Positions 8,544-19,034 of a stretch of 64,000 bases of DNA are shown here, piece by piece (the stretch's first letter is position 1; each line of letters begins with the position of its first letter). The stretch covers positions 1-64,000 of the forward strand of contig CAIOYC010000020.1 of assembly GCA_903862425.1 (NCBI GenBank), in the 5' to 3' direction. This DNA is from an uncultured Caulobacterales bacterium. Lineage in GTDB: Bacteria; Pseudomonadota; Alphaproteobacteria; Caulobacterales; Caulobacteraceae. The position numbers were made by a program, and so were the translations under genes. Under the pieces are notes generated by a model that was given only the letters and a program-made list of their open reading frames with translations, was not told the DNA's origin and searched no databases.

Positions 8544-8957
8544 GTGAACGAGACTGTTTCGGTCGATGGGACGACAGGTCCCGCGATCATGCTGTTCACC
8601 GTGTTCTTCGTCTTTTCCATCGCCTTCTATTTCCTGCCGGGGATCATCGCCTCGATCCGGGGACATCGCCAGCAGTTGGCAATCTGGATCGTGGACATCC
8701 TGCTCGGCTGGACCTTCATCGGCTGGGTGGTGGCGCTGGTCTGGGCCTGCACCACACCAGACCCGCCGATCCTCCTTCCCTCGCCGGCATCCCGGCCGCC
8801 AGGAGCGCGGGTCGATGCAGCTTCCGAGATCGAGCGCTATGCCCGTCTGCACGCCACGGGCGCGCTCACCGATACGGAGTTCGCCGCCAAGAAGGCCCAA
8901 CTGCTGGGCCTCACACCGGGGGAACTCGCGCAGAACGATGCGGCGGTGGAGGGCTGA
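8544..8957 (+). CDS. Superinfection-immunity-like membrane protein with SHOCT domain
   Basis: A 137-residue protein with two or three membrane helices (about residues 12-36 and 45-68) in the pattern of the T4 superinfection-immunity (Imm) family: a YFLPGIIASIRGH segment then a WIVDILLGWTFIGWVVALVWA segment. A C-terminal SHOCT-type oligomerisation helix follows (AASEIERYARLHATGALTDTEF...KKAQLLG). GGGGAG lies 7 bases before the GTG at 8544; a GTG five codons earlier is less likely. Chromosomal copies are common and their role is unclear; blocking of DNA uptake is known only for the phage protein. Confidence 0.75.
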   Translation: MNETVSVDGTTGPAIMLFTVFFVFSIAFYFLPGIIASIRGHRQQLAIWIVDILLGWTFIGWVVALVWACTTPDPPILLPSPASRPPGARVDAASEIERYARLHATGALTDTEFAAKKAQLLGLTPGELAQNDAAVEG

Positions 8958-8960
8958 GCC

Positions 8961-9077
8961 CTACTTCTTGCCCGGCGGGGTGAGGAAGGGCGAGGGACCA
9001 GCGATCACGTTGGTCTTTGGCTTTTCCGCCTTGGGCTTGCGGACTTCCTTGTTGGACTTCTTCTGACCCTTGGCCAT
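8961..9077 (-). CDS. 38-residue Lys-rich conserved small protein
   Basis: An ATG at 9077, preceded by GGAG, opens a 38-residue frame rich in Lys and Pro (MAKGQKKSNKEVRKPKAEKP, then a tail ending SPFLTPPGKK). The MAKGQKKSNKE opening resembles a small basic protein found in many proteobacteria, usually annotated as hypothetical. It is probably disordered and could bind nucleic acid; that is inference. It is the last of three very small genes in tandem on the minus strand downstream of cobS. Confidence 0.6.
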   Translation of the reverse strand: MAKGQKKSNKEVRKPKAEKPKTNVIAGPSPFLTPPGKK

Positions 9078-9099
9078 GGCGTCGCTCCGGGAGTGAGGT

Positions 9100-9234
9100 T
9101 CAGTCGTCCGATTTGGCGGGGGCGGGACGGTACTTGCCGCCGCCCTGCTTTGGATTCGCCACACCGTAGGACAGGGTGCGCGCGGGCTTCTGCGGTTCGG
9201 CAGGGGCGGGCTTGGAGGGCTTGTCGTCCGCCAC
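9100..9234 (-). CDS. 44-residue Pro/Lys-rich small protein (GTG start)
   Basis: An open frame from a GTG at 9234 to a TGA at 9100 encodes 44 residues. They are Pro/Lys/Ala-rich at both ends, with a Tyr-Gly core (TLSYGVANPKQGGGKYRPAP), and probably disordered. It starts 2 bases after the stop of the preceding micro-gene, so it is likely translated by coupling; AAGG lies within the upstream stop region. It has no similarity that I recognise. Confidence 0.45.
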   Translation of the reverse strand: MADDKPSKPAPAEPQKPARTLSYGVANPKQGGGKYRPAPAKSDD

Positions 9235-9236
9235 GG

Positions 9237-9356
9237 TCAGGCCTTGGCCTTTCGGCCGAACAGACGCTGCCAGAAGGTGAGATCAGCCTTGATATCGCGG
9301 TCGAGCGGACCCAGCGCCGCTTGCAGGCGAGCGGCGGCGGCTTTCACGGCGTTCAT
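9237..9356 (-). CDS. 39-residue amphipathic small protein
   Basis: An ATG at 9356 preceded by AAAGGGG opens a 39-residue frame, beginning MNAVKAAAARLQAALGPLDRD and ending in a basic tail with WQRLFGRKAKA. It looks like an amphipathic helix followed by an aromatic, positively charged end, as in peripheral membrane or protein-binding peptides. It is the first of three tandem micro-genes whose starts and stops are 2 and 22 bases apart. The family is unknown. Confidence 0.5.
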   Translation of the reverse strand: MNAVKAAAARLQAALGPLDRDIKADLTFWQRLFGRKAKA

Positions 9357-9483
9357 CACAAAGCCCCTTTCAGGGGTTCGCGAGGAAGCGCCGCGGGGAG
9401 CGACGTTGATCCGGACGAACAGCCGTACTGGCTAGGTGCACCTTAGCACACCGCGCCCGCGAAAGCGCGCGCAATCGGCGCGA

Positions 9484-10485
9484 CTAGGCGACCTTGACCC
9501 GCGCCGCGCTCTCGGGAAGGTCGGCGCCGAAGGCGCGCTGATAGAACTCCGCCACCGTGGGACGTTCGAGTTCGTCGCACTTGTTGAGGAAGGTCAGGCG
9601 GAAGGCCAAGCCGATGTCGCCGCCGAAGATCTGCGCGTTCTGCGACCAGGTGATCACCGTGCGCGGGCTCATCACCGTCGAGATGTCGCCGTTCATGAAG
9701 GCGTTGCGGGTCATGTCGGCCACGCGGACCATGGCGTTGATGGTACGCTTGCCCTCGACGGTGTCGTAGAAGGGCGACTTGGCCAGCACGATGTCGGCCT
9801 CCACCTCGTGGGCAAGGTAGTTCAGCGTGGTCACGATGGACCAACGGTCCATCTGGCCCTGATTGATCTGCTGGGTGCCGTGATACAGGCCTGTGGTGTC
9901 CCCCAAACCGATGGTGTTGGTGGTGGAGAACAGGCGGAAATAGGGATTGGGCCGGATCACGCGGTTCTGGTCGAGCAGGGTCAGCTTGCCCTGCGCCTCC
10001 AGGATGCGCTGGATCACGAACATCACGTCCGGACGACCAGCATCGTATTCGTCGAACACCAGGGCGACGGGGCGCTGGATGGCCCAGGGCAGGATGCCTT
10101 CGCGGAATTCGGTGACCTGCTTGCCGTCCTTCAGGACGATGGCGTCCTTGCCGACGAGGTCGATGCGCGACACGTGGCTGTCGAGGTTCACGCGCACCAG
10201 CGGCCAGTTCAGCTTGGCCGCCACCTGCTCGATGTGGGTAGATTTGCCGGTGCCGTGATAGCCCTGCACCATCACGCGGCGGTCGTGGGCGAAGCCGGCG
10301 CAGATCGCCATCGTGGTCTGCGGGTCGAACCGGTAGGACGGATCGATGTCGGGCACGTGCGAATCGCGCGTGGAGAAGGCCGGGACCGTCATGTCGCTGT
10401 CCACATCGAACGCCTCGCGCAGCGAGACCTGAGTATCGGGCGCAAGGGCGAGGAGGGCGTCTTCGGTTTCGAGGGTCGAGGGCAT
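9484..10485 (-). CDS. cobS: Cobaltochelatase subunit CobS
   Basis: A 333-residue AAA+ ATPase subunit of the aerobic cobaltochelatase (CobN-CobS-CobT), which inserts Co2+ into hydrogenobyrinate a,c-diamide in vitamin B12 synthesis. Walker A is [10 protein letters not shown], Walker B is [10 protein letters not shown], and sensor 1 is in [12 protein letters not shown]. The N-terminal extension before residue 45 is typical of alphaproteobacterial CobS. cobT, which is often its immediate neighbour, does not follow; three micro-genes occupy that place. A J-domain gene and bolA lie upstream, a common alphaproteobacterial arrangement, with osmC between. Confidence 0.95.
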   Translation of the reverse strand: MPSTLETEDALLALAPDTQVSLREAFDVDSDMTVPAFSTRDSHVPDIDPSYRFDPQTTMAICAGFAHDRRVMVQGYHGTGKSTHIEQVAAKLNWPLVRVNLDSHVSRIDLVGKDAIVLKDGKQVTEFREGILPWAIQRPVALVFDEYDAGRPDVMFVIQRILEAQGKLTLLDQNRVIRPNPYFRLFSTTNTIGLGDTTGLYHGTQQINQGQMDRWSIVTTLNYLAHEVEADIVLAKSPFYDTVEGKRTINAMVRVADMTRNAFMNGDISTVMSPRTVITWSQNAQIFGGDIGLAFRLTFLNKCDELERPTVAEFYQRAFGADLPESAARVKVA

Positions 10486-10519
10486 GGGCTCCGATTAGCG
10501 CGGATTTGCTGGTTAGGAA

Positions 10520-10558
10520 ACCGGGCGCCGCGACGTTACCTGTCCGCGCGGCGCCGGT
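10520..10558. terminator. GC-rich hairpin, probable terminator
   Basis: The arms ACCGGGCGCCGCG and CGCGGCGCCGGT pair over 12 bases with one bulged G and a 14-base loop, between the osmC stop and the cobS start. In plus orientation it is followed by TTTTGG and in minus orientation by TTTCC. It probably terminates osmC transcription on the minus strand, leaving cobS to its own promoter. Confidence 0.5.
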
Positions 10559-10568
10559 TTTGGCCGAT

Positions 10569-10994
10569 CTAGTTGGTCAGGGCCGCATCGAGAGTGATGT
10601 TGGCGTTGAGCACGCGCGAGACGGGGCAGTTCTTCTCCGCCTCGGCCGCCAGTTCGTTGAACTTGGATTGCTCGATGCCGGGCACCTTGGCGTGCAGGGT
10701 CAGGGCGGACTGGGTGATGCGGAAGCCGTCGCCGTCGGGATCGAGGGTGATGGCCGCTTCGGTGGACAGTTCAGTGGGCTCGAACCCCGCCGCCTGCAGC
10801 TGGAAGGCCAGGGCCATGGTGAAGCAGCCCGCATGGGCGGCGGCGATCAGCTCTTCCGGATTGGTCCCCTTTTGGTCGCCGAAGCGGGTCTTGAAGGAAT
10901 AGGGCGTGGCGTCGAGCACGCCGGAATCGCTGCTCAGCGCACCCGTGCCGTCCTTGCCTGTACCCTGCCATACTGCCTTGGCCTTGCGGATCAT
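10569..10994 (-). CDS. OsmC-family peroxidase
   Basis: A 141-residue thiol peroxidase of the OsmC/Ohr family that reduces organic hydroperoxides in the cytoplasm. Both redox cysteines are present: one in EELIAAAHAGCFTMAL and one in NCPVSRVLNA, with the Glu-Glu of the active site before the first. The length equals that of E. coli OsmC rather than Ohr. The ATG at 10994 with AAGGAGAG upstream is a better start than a TTG eight codons earlier. It is probably its own unit, ending in the hairpin at 10520. Confidence 0.88.
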   Translation of the reverse strand: MIRKAKAVWQGTGKDGTGALSSDSGVLDATPYSFKTRFGDQKGTNPEELIAAAHAGCFTMALAFQLQAAGFEPTELSTEAAITLDPDGDGFRITQSALTLHAKVPGIEQSKFNELAAEAEKNCPVSRVLNANITLDAALTN

Positions 10995-11059
10995 CTCGTC
11001 GCTCTCCTTGTGGGACAATGGAGAGATGGGAACGCGCGAGGGCGGGTCCAGTCCCGCGG

Positions 11060-11716
11060 TCAGACCATCTTGGCGTTGCGCAGGATCTTGTAGGCCTTCA
11101 GCACCCGCTGCAGCTTGTCCTCAGTGGTGCGGTCCCCGCCATTGGTGTCGGGGTGGCAGCGCTTGACCATGTCGAGATAGCGCACCCGGATCGTGCCCGC
11201 ATCGACACCTTCGTCCAGGTCGAGTTCGTAGAGCGCCCGCCGCTCCAGCCGACCCAGATGCTTGCTCGGCGCCGTGGTCTCGGACGAGGCCCCCTGCCCG
11301 CCCCCGCCGAACAGGTTGAAGCTGTCCTGGTAGCCCTTGCCGGTCTTGCCGCGCGCCTGGTTGGAGAAGGAGGCGGCCTCACGGGAATAACGCGAGGCCT
11401 TGAACGCCCAGGTGGGCCGTTCGCCTACGGCGCGGGCGGCCTGGGCGGCGGCCACGTCGGTCTCGGTCATGCCGGCGAAGAAGTCCCAGCCCTTGTTGTA
11501 TTCCGCCGCGTGGCCCTGGCAGAAGTGGTAGTGCTCCTGCAGGTTCTCGCGCGACTTGGGCGCTCGGGCGGTGGCGGCCTTGCGGCACTCGGGCCACTCG
11601 CACGGACGCTCGCCGGGCTTCAGGCGCAGGACGTCCTCGGCCGCGTCCTCGCCCTCCTTGGGCGGCTTGACGCGGATGTCGACGAATTTGGGCTTGTATT
11701 GAAACCGACCGGCCAT
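11060..11716 (-). CDS. J-domain (DnaJ-like) protein
   Basis: A 218-residue protein with a C-terminal J-domain of about 60 residues containing the HPD tripeptide (KRCHPDTNGGD) that stimulates Hsp70 ATPase. The N-terminal half has a Cys/His cluster (CEWPECRKAATARAP ... EHYHFCQGHAAEYN) that may bind metal. This layout is conserved in alphaproteobacteria beside bolA and cobS. No G/F-rich linker or DnaJ zinc-finger is present, so it is a specialised co-chaperone, not DnaJ itself. It is divergent from bolA, with 54 bases between start codons. Confidence 0.87.
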   Translation of the reverse strand: MAGRFQYKPKFVDIRVKPPKEGEDAAEDVLRLKPGERPCEWPECRKAATARAPKSRENLQEHYHFCQGHAAEYNKGWDFFAGMTETDVAAAQAARAVGERPTWAFKASRYSREAASFSNQARGKTGKGYQDSFNLFGGGGQGASSETTAPSKHLGRLERRALYELDLDEGVDAGTIRVRYLDMVKRCHPDTNGGDRTTEDKLQRVLKAYKILRNAKMV

Positions 11717-11770
11717 CGGACGAAGTATGAGGCCGAAACTTTCTCATTCAAGAATTGACAAGGGATTCCT

Positions 11771-12040
11771 ATGGGCGCCGTCGCCGAGGCCATACGCCGC
11801 AAGCTGGAAATCGCGTTGAATCCCCAGCGTTTGGAGATCGTGGACGATAGCGACAAACATCACGGTCATTCGGGCCATCGCGAGGGCGGCGAGAGCCATT
11901 TCACCGTTTCTGTGGTCTCCGAAGCCTTCGCCGGGCTCAATCGTGTGCAGCGCCAGCGGCGAATCAACGAGGTTCTGGCCGAAGAATTGAGCGGCCCGGT
12001 TCACGCTCTTTCGCTGAAAGCCTCCGCGCCCGGAGAGTGA
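11771..12040 (+). CDS. bolA: BolA-family protein
   Basis: An 89-residue BolA-type protein with an alpha-beta class II KH-like fold. These proteins pair with monothiol glutaredoxins to bind an [2Fe-2S] cluster and link iron or stress sensing to gene control. It carries the HHGHSGH stretch and the GESHFTVSVVSEAF segment, followed by the LNRVQRQRRINEVLAEEL helix. The ATG is preceded by AAGGGA. It is divergent from the J-domain gene. Confidence 0.93.
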   Translation: MGAVAEAIRRKLEIALNPQRLEIVDDSDKHHGHSGHREGGESHFTVSVVSEAFAGLNRVQRQRRINEVLAEELSGPVHALSLKASAPGE

Positions 12041-12050
12041 TCGGCCGCCA

Positions 12051-13199
12051 TTAAGGCAAGGTGGTCGCCCGTTCGTCCTGTTCGAGCGCCAAAACCCCTG
12101 CGGGCGATGGGTCGGCCACCGGCGACGCAGCGGTGTTGTGGAAGAAGACTTTGCGCGCCAGCACGGCCATGGGCGCGGTGGAGAGGGCGAGATCAAACAG
12201 CCAGTTGGGCGGGGCGGTGTCGAGCGCCCGGCGCATCAGCAGCTTAAGGCCGTAATTGGGCAGGGCCGCCGCCACGGTCTTTTCGGGCAAGACGGCGCCG
12301 GCGCGCAGGTGATCGGCGATGGCTTGTCCCGCTCGCCGCCCCAGCGACAACGCCGGGTGGATGCCGCCGCCCGTGAGGGGCGAGACCATGCCCGCCGCAT
12401 CCCCCACCAGCATGGCGCCGGGCAGGGACCAGCGCTTCACTACTCCGCCGCAGGGGATCAGTCCCGCCCGCCGCTCACGCGCTCGCTGCGGATCGAGGCG
12501 GAAGATCATCTCGGCCTCGCGGGTGAAGGCGTCGATCTTCGGCCGCCGCCCGTCGGACACCGCTAGGCCCACCTGCGCGCCGATGGGGCTGACCGCCGCC
12601 CAGGCGATGTAGCCGGGCGCGGTGCGGCTATCGAGGACGCAATGCAGATAGTCCGGATCGAGCAGGCCCGGCTCGGGATATTCGCGCTCGACCCCGGCGA
12701 TGAACCGGCGGTTGGGCGTCAGGCCGAGCATCTTGGAGGTCGGCGACCGCGCCCCATCGGCGCCGAGAAGATAACGGGCGGTGATCGCTTCTCCCCCGGC
12801 GCGCAGACGCCAGAGCGAGCCTTCGCGCACGGCGCTCTCCAGTCGGCATCGGGTGCGCAGATGGGCGCCGGCGCGCATCGCCTCCTCCGCCAGCCAGCGC
12901 AGCACCGCCGCCGTATCGGTGGTGAGGAAGTAGTAGCCTGGCCCCTCCAGATCGAGGGTCTGGCGGCTCGGTCCGTAAAGCCTGACGCGGGTGACCCGGC
13001 GGGAAAGGGCCAGCGGGATGTCGTAGGCGTCCGCCGCCTCTCGCACGAAGATGCCGGTAGTGTGCAGGCGCACGCCGATTTCCGACTTGGCCTCAAGCAC
13101 CGCCACCCGAAGGCCGCGGAGCGCCGCCGCACGAGCCGCCGCCAGCCCGGCGAACCCGCCGCCGACAATGGCCAGGTCGAACGGCGCGTCTTCGTTCAT
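12051..13199 (-). CDS. FAD-dependent oxidoreductase, geranylgeranyl-reductase type
   Basis: A 382-residue flavoprotein with an N-terminal Rossmann motif (IVGGGFAGLAAARAA), the second FAD motif GADGARSPTSKMLG and the third motif MLVGDAAGMVSPLTGGGIHPAL typical of the geranylgeranyl reductase / ChlP group within the p-hydroxybenzoate hydroxylase superfamily. It probably reduces or hydroxylates a lipid or aromatic substrate; the sequence does not say which. Its ATG overlaps the stop of the upstream DUF21/CBS gene (ATGA), so the two are made together. Confidence 0.85.
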   Translation of the reverse strand: MNEDAPFDLAIVGGGFAGLAAARAAALRGLRVAVLEAKSEIGVRLHTTGIFVREAADAYDIPLALSRRVTRVRLYGPSRQTLDLEGPGYYFLTTDTAAVLRWLAEEAMRAGAHLRTRCRLESAVREGSLWRLRAGGEAITARYLLGADGARSPTSKMLGLTPNRRFIAGVEREYPEPGLLDPDYLHCVLDSRTAPGYIAWAAVSPIGAQVGLAVSDGRRPKIDAFTREAEMIFRLDPQRARERRAGLIPCGGVVKRWSLPGAMLVGDAAGMVSPLTGGGIHPALSLGRRAGQAIADHLRAGAVLPEKTVAAALPNYGLKLLMRRALDTAPPNWLFDLALSTAPMAVLARKVFFHNTAASPVADPSPAGVLALEQDERATTLP

Positions 13200-14473
13200 C
13201 CCGCCGACGTTTCCAGGGGCGGTGAAACCCGTAGGGCGGTGATCTGGTTGCGCTGGCGGCGCAGCACCTGGAAGCGGTGTTTGTGGAAGATGAAGGTCTG
13301 GCCCGCCTCGGGGATGGTCTGCGCCTCGTGGATCACAAGGCCGGCGACGGTCACCGCGTCGTCGTCGGGCAGATGCCAGTCCATGGCGCGGTTGAGGTCG
13401 CGGATCGTCACCACGCCGTCCACATTGGCCGAACCGTCAGGCTGAGGCCGCACACCCTCGACCCCCGTGTCGTGCTCATCCTCGATCTCGCCGACGATCT
13501 CTTCGAGGATGTCCTCGAGCGTCACCAGCCCCTGCAGGGCCCCGTACTCGTCCACGATCAGGGCGAAGTGGCTTTTACGCTTGAGGAAACTCTCCAGCTG
13601 GTCGCGCAGGTTGGTGGTGTCGGGGATGAACCAGGGCTCCCGGGCGATAGAGGTGAGGTCGAGCTGGTCGATATCGCCGCGCACGGCGGAGACGGCGCGG
13701 GCAAGATCTCGGGCGTGCATCACCCCGATCACATTGTCCTGCTCGCCCTTATAGATCGGGATACGGGTGTATTGCGCGTTCAGGGCCTCGTCGATCAGCT
13801 CGCGCGGGTTCATGTCGGCGTCGAGCATGACCATGTTGCGGCGGTGGATCATCACCTCCGACACGTCCATCTCGGCGAGATCGAGCACGCCGCCGATCAT
13901 GCGCCGGTCCGAGCCCTCCACCAGGCCTTCGGAGTGGTGGTACTCTACCGCGCCCCGGATCTCCTCCTGGGCGGCGGAGGCGTCGGCCTCGGGTGAGACT
14001 TCGAACCCGACCAGGCCGAGGGTCTTGCGGATCACCCACTGGATGGCGCCGATCACCGGCCCGCAAATCTGAACCACGAACAGGGTCGGGGCGGATAGCA
14101 GGCGCGAGAACTGGTCGGGGCGGCCGATGGCCAGGGTCTTGGGCAGGACCTCGGCATAGACCAGCACCAGGACGGTCATCAGCCCGGTGGAGATGGCCAC
14201 GCCCCAGGCGCCGGGGATGGACTTGGTCAGCACCTCGGTCACCAGTGCCGAGGACAGGATATTGATCAGGTTATTGCCCAGCAGGACGGAGCCGATCATC
14301 GTTTCCTGGTTGTCGATCAGCTTGTTGACCCGCTTGGCGGCGCGGTCGCCCTCGCGCTCCAGCTGGTGCATGCGCGCGCGGCTGGCTCCGGTCAGCGCCG
14401 TCTCCGCCGCCGAGAAGATGCCCGACAAGGTCAGGAGCACGAAGATGATCAGGGAAACAACGAGGAGTGTCAT
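13196..14473 (-). CDS. DUF21/CBS/CorC_HlyC transmembrane protein
   Basis: A 425-residue protein with an N-terminal DUF21 (CNNM) membrane domain of about four helices (residues 1-160, including SGIFSAAETAL and YAEVLPKTLAI), a CBS pair (about 205-330, with VMIHRRNMV and HFALIVDEYGALQGLVTLEDILEEIVGEI) and a C-terminal CorC_HlyC domain. Family members are linked to Mg2+ or Co2+ transport. It precedes aroK-aroB on the same strand order, but a group of redox genes at 14.5-17.2 kb intervenes. It is translationally coupled to the FAD reductase. Confidence 0.92.
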   Translation of the reverse strand: MTLLVVSLIIFVLLTLSGIFSAAETALTGASRARMHQLEREGDRAAKRVNKLIDNQETMIGSVLLGNNLINILSSALVTEVLTKSIPGAWGVAISTGLMTVLVLVYAEVLPKTLAIGRPDQFSRLLSAPTLFVVQICGPVIGAIQWVIRKTLGLVGFEVSPEADASAAQEEIRGAVEYHHSEGLVEGSDRRMIGGVLDLAEMDVSEVMIHRRNMVMLDADMNPRELIDEALNAQYTRIPIYKGEQDNVIGVMHARDLARAVSAVRGDIDQLDLTSIAREPWFIPDTTNLRDQLESFLKRKSHFALIVDEYGALQGLVTLEDILEEIVGEIEDEHDTGVEGVRPQPDGSANVDGVVTIRDLNRAMDWHLPDDDAVTVAGLVIHEAQTIPEAGQTFIFHKHRFQVLRRQRNQITALRVSPPLETSAG

Positions 14474-14547
14474 GGCCTCACTCTAGCGGGGCTGTTCAAT
14501 TGTTGCAGCCCTGAACGCTCAAGCCGGCAGGTTGGGGACTCGAGAAC

Positions 14548-14943
14548 TCACCTCGGCCTTGCGTCGAAGGCGGCGCGGGAAGTCTCCACTCTGTGCAGAT
14601 TGGCTTCCACCCAGACCCAGACGCCGCAGAAGGCCTCGGCCAGGCTGGAGCCGAGGTCCGTCAGCCGGTACTCCACCTTCGGGGGCACCACCGGGTGGAC
14701 GGTGCGGATGACGAGGCCGTCGCGCTCCATCCGACGAAGGGTCTGGGTCAGCATCTTCTGGCTGATGCCCGGCACTTGATCGGCGATGCGGGTGAAACGC
14801 AACTCGCCGTGCTCGATCAGCACCTCGATGATCAAGAGGGTCCATTTGTCGGCCACCCGCCCGATCAGCTCGTTGACCATCGCCTCCACGCGCGGATCGA
14901 GATCGGCGGCGGGGTCGGGCTTGCGGTCGGACAAGGCGGACAT
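14548..14943 (-). CDS. HxlR-family transcriptional regulator
   Basis: A 131-residue winged helix-turn-helix protein of the HxlR family (RVADKWTLLIIEVLIEHGELRFTRIADQVPGISQKMLTQTLRRMERDGLV, then the PPKVEYRLTDLGSSL wing). HxlR proteins usually control a divergent gene for detoxification of electrophiles or for redox stress. The start at 14943 has AAAGAGAG upstream. It is divergent from the SDR gene with about 100 bases between starts, so that gene is the likely target. A Cys near the C-terminus (FCGVW) might be redox-active, but the usual N-terminal Cys is absent. Confidence 0.9.
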   Translation of the reverse strand: MSALSDRKPDPAADLDPRVEAMVNELIGRVADKWTLLIIEVLIEHGELRFTRIADQVPGISQKMLTQTLRRMERDGLVIRTVHPVVPPKVEYRLTDLGSSLAEAFCGVWVWVEANLHRVETSRAAFDARPR

Positions 14944-15044
14944 GCTCACTCTCTTTTCGGTAAGTATAGAACTTTCTGGTGCCTTCTTTATCTCAGATAG
15001 CGTCGGCCCACATGCAAGCCCTCATCCACTCGAGGAGCCCGACC

Positions 15045-16848
<1,804 letters not shown>

Positions 16849-16899
16849 TCGCCGGTCCGCCCTCCCCGCCTCAATGCGGAAAGGGCGGTTCAGGATGGC

Positions 16900-17166
16900 C
16901 TAGCGGTGGTAGTAGCCGCGACGGTTATGTGAATAATAGCGGTGATGGTGAGCGTCGTGGCGACCGATGGCGTTGCCGATCAGGCCACCGCCGACCGCGC
17001 CGATTACCGCGCCGCCGACACTGTGCGAGATAAGGCCGCCCGCGAGCGCGCCCGAGGCGGCGCCATAGGTGGTGTCGCGGCCTTGCGGACCAGCGAAGGC
17101 CGGAGCGGCCGAAGAGGCGAGGCCGACCACGAGAGCTGCGGCGGCGAGGGTTTTGGACAGAGTCAT
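16900..17166 (-). CDS. Exported glycine-zipper protein
   Basis: An 88-residue protein with a Sec signal peptide (cut after APAFA, about residue 25), a glycine-zipper segment (GAASGALAGGLISHSVGGAVIGAVGGGLIGNAIG) able to insert in or span a membrane, and a His/Tyr/Arg-rich tail ending in RRGYYHR. Such proteins are usually assigned to the periplasm or outer membrane with an unknown structural role. The ATG at 17166 is preferred over an upstream start seven codons earlier. It lies just beyond the aroB terminator. Confidence 0.75.
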   Translation of the reverse strand: MTLSKTLAAAALVVGLASSAAPAFAGPQGRDTTYGAASGALAGGLISHSVGGAVIGAVGGGLIGNAIGRHDAHHHRYYSHNRRGYYHR

Positions 17167-17241
17167 CAGGGTTTCTCCAAGCCGCAAGCGGCGGTCGTTC
17201 CCATCAACGCCCGACTGAGCTTTTGGTTGGCTTGGCGTGGA

Positions 17242-17270
17242 TAAAAGCCGCGAAAGGCCAAGCCGCGGCT
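17242..17270 (-). terminator. Rho-independent terminator after aroB
   Basis: On the minus strand a 7-bp stem (AGCCGCG / CGCGGCT) with an 11-base loop is followed by TTTTATCC, 11 bases beyond the aroB stop. It ends the aroK-aroB unit. Confidence 0.6.
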
Positions 17271-17280
17271 CTCGTCAGCC

Positions 17281-18390
17281 TTAGATTGCGCCCTCAGAGT
17301 GCAGGAAGTCGCGGAGCGGCTTCGCCTCCACACCCTTAGCCACGAAGGCGTCGCCGATGGCGCGGGCGAGGACGAAGGTGAGCTTGCCGGCCTGCGCCTT
17401 CTTGTCCTGGGCCATGTGCCCGATCAGTCGCTCGGCGCGATAGGGCCATTCCGGCAGCACAGCGGCATGGGTGGCGAGACCGGCGGCGCCGATGGCGTGC
17501 TCGGCCCGGATCGCATCCTGGCCCGAACAGTGGCCGAGCGCCGCGGAGAACCGGAAGGCCATGGCCATGCCGATCGCCACCGCCTCGCCGTGCTTCAAGC
17601 TGTCGCCGAACCCGGTCTCCGCCTCCAGCGCATGACCGAAGGTGTGGCCGAGATTGAGCAGGGCGCGGCGACCGGCCTCCTTCTCATCCTCCGCCACGAT
17701 CTCGGCCTTCATCTCCACCGAGCGCGTGACGGCGTGCAGCAGGGCGTCCGCATCGCCCGCCACCACCCTCGGACCGTGAACCTCCAACCAGTTGAAGAAA
17801 GCCGGATCGCCGAGCAGGCCGTACTTGATCACCTCCGCATAGCCGCAGCGCATCTCGCGCGCGGGCAGGGTGGCGAGGGCGTCGAGGTCGGCCAGCACGG
17901 CGCGGGGCTGATGGAAGGCGCCGATCAGGTTCTTGCCCTGCCGGGTATCGATGGCGGTCTTGCCGCCGACGGAGGAGTCCACCTGGGCCAGCAAGGTGGT
18001 GGGAATCTGGATGAAGTCGATGCCGCGCTTGTAGATGGCGGCGGCGAACCCGGCGAGGTCGCCCACCACCCCGCCGCCGAGCGCCACGATCAGTTCGCCG
18101 CGGTCGAGGTTGAGGTCGAGCAGGCGGTCGGACAGGTTTGAAAGGCCCTCCCAGCTCTTGGTCTCCTCGCCCGGCGGAACGACGATCAGCGGCGCGGCGA
18201 TGCCCGCCCCCTCCAGGCTGGCGCGCAGACGCTCCGCGTGCAGCGGGGCCACGGTCTCGTCGGTGACGATGACCAGGCGCTTGCGCGTCGCCAGAGCTGC
18301 GAGTCGGGCGCCGGCTTCTGCGATCAGGCCGTGGCCGATGGCGACCTCGTAGCTGCGCCCTTCCAGCGCCACCTGCACCGAACGAGTCAT
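17281..18390 (-). CDS. aroB: 3-dehydroquinate synthase
   Basis: A 369-residue enzyme of the shikimate pathway that cyclises DAHP to 3-dehydroquinate using NAD+ and a divalent metal. The NAD loop [14 protein letters not shown], the substrate segment [21 protein letters not shown] and metal-binding residues in [24 protein letters not shown] and [10 protein letters not shown] are present. The true start is the ATG at 18390, which overlaps the aroK stop (ATGA); two codons upstream, GTG is also in frame. The length is normal. Confidence 0.97.
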   Translation of the reverse strand: MTRSVQVALEGRSYEVAIGHGLIAEAGARLAALATRKRLVIVTDETVAPLHAERLRASLEGAGIAAPLIVVPPGEETKSWEGLSNLSDRLLDLNLDRGELIVALGGGVVGDLAGFAAAIYKRGIDFIQIPTTLLAQVDSSVGGKTAIDTRQGKNLIGAFHQPRAVLADLDALATLPAREMRCGYAEVIKYGLLGDPAFFNWLEVHGPRVVAGDADALLHAVTRSVEMKAEIVAEDEKEAGRRALLNLGHTFGHALEAETGFGDSLKHGEAVAIGMAMAFRFSAALGHCSGQDAIRAEHAIGAAGLATHAAVLPEWPYRAERLIGHMAQDKKAQAGKLTFVLARAIGDAFVAKGVEAKPLRDFLHSEGAI

Positions 18391-18974
18391 CAGCACTCCC
18401 CTTGGGCGCGGCGCGCCTCTGCGTGGCGGGTCAGGGCCTTCAGGATGGCGTCGACGGTGGCGGCGTGCGGCGCATCGCCGGTGTCTACGGAAAGATGCGC
18501 CTGGCCATAGTGGGGATATCGCGCCTCGGCCTGGGCCTTCAGCACCTCCATCGGATCGCGACCGATCAGCAGGGGGCGGGTATTCTTGCGCGCCACGCGC
18601 CGGGCCAGCACCTCGAGCTTGGCCTTCAGCCAGACGGCGGTCGCGCGTTCAAGGATCAGGGCGCGTGTCTCCTCCGTGGCGAAGGCGCCGCCGCCCGTCG
18701 CCAGCACGTGCGGCGGATCGTCGAGCAGGCGGGTGATCACCCGTCGCTCGCCCTCGCGGAACTCCGCCTCGCCGCGTTCGGCGAAGATGTCGGCGATGGA
18801 GCGCCCGGCGGCGGCCTCGATCTCGGTGTCGGCGTCGCGGAAGGGCAGGTTCAGCGCGGCGGCGAGGCGCTTGCCGATGGAGCTCTTGCCCACGCCCATC
18901 AGGCCGACCAGCACAATGGTGCGGTCGCGCGGCGGGCCAAGGCGGCTGGTCTCCATCCCTTCCGAAGCGGTCAT
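18390..18974 (-). CDS. aroK: Shikimate kinase
   Basis: A 194-residue P-loop kinase that phosphorylates shikimate at the 3-hydroxyl. It has Walker [16 protein letters not shown], the shikimate-binding Asp in FRDADTEIE, the FREGERRV segment, GGGAF and the adenine/LID region RKNTRPLL. An N-terminal extension of about 18 residues precedes the first strand. It is coupled to aroB and divergent from xerD. Confidence 0.96.
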   Translation of the reverse strand: MTASEGMETSRLGPPRDRTIVLVGLMGVGKSSIGKRLAAALNLPFRDADTEIEAAAGRSIADIFAERGEAEFREGERRVITRLLDDPPHVLATGGGAFATEETRALILERATAVWLKAKLEVLARRVARKNTRPLLIGRDPMEVLKAQAEARYPHYGQAHLSVDTGDAPHAATVDAILKALTRHAEARRAQGEC

Positions 18975-19034
18975 GACGTGGCCATAACATGCACGGCAAG
19001 GCTGGGTTAGGGTTTGAGTGGCCTTATCGTCCGC

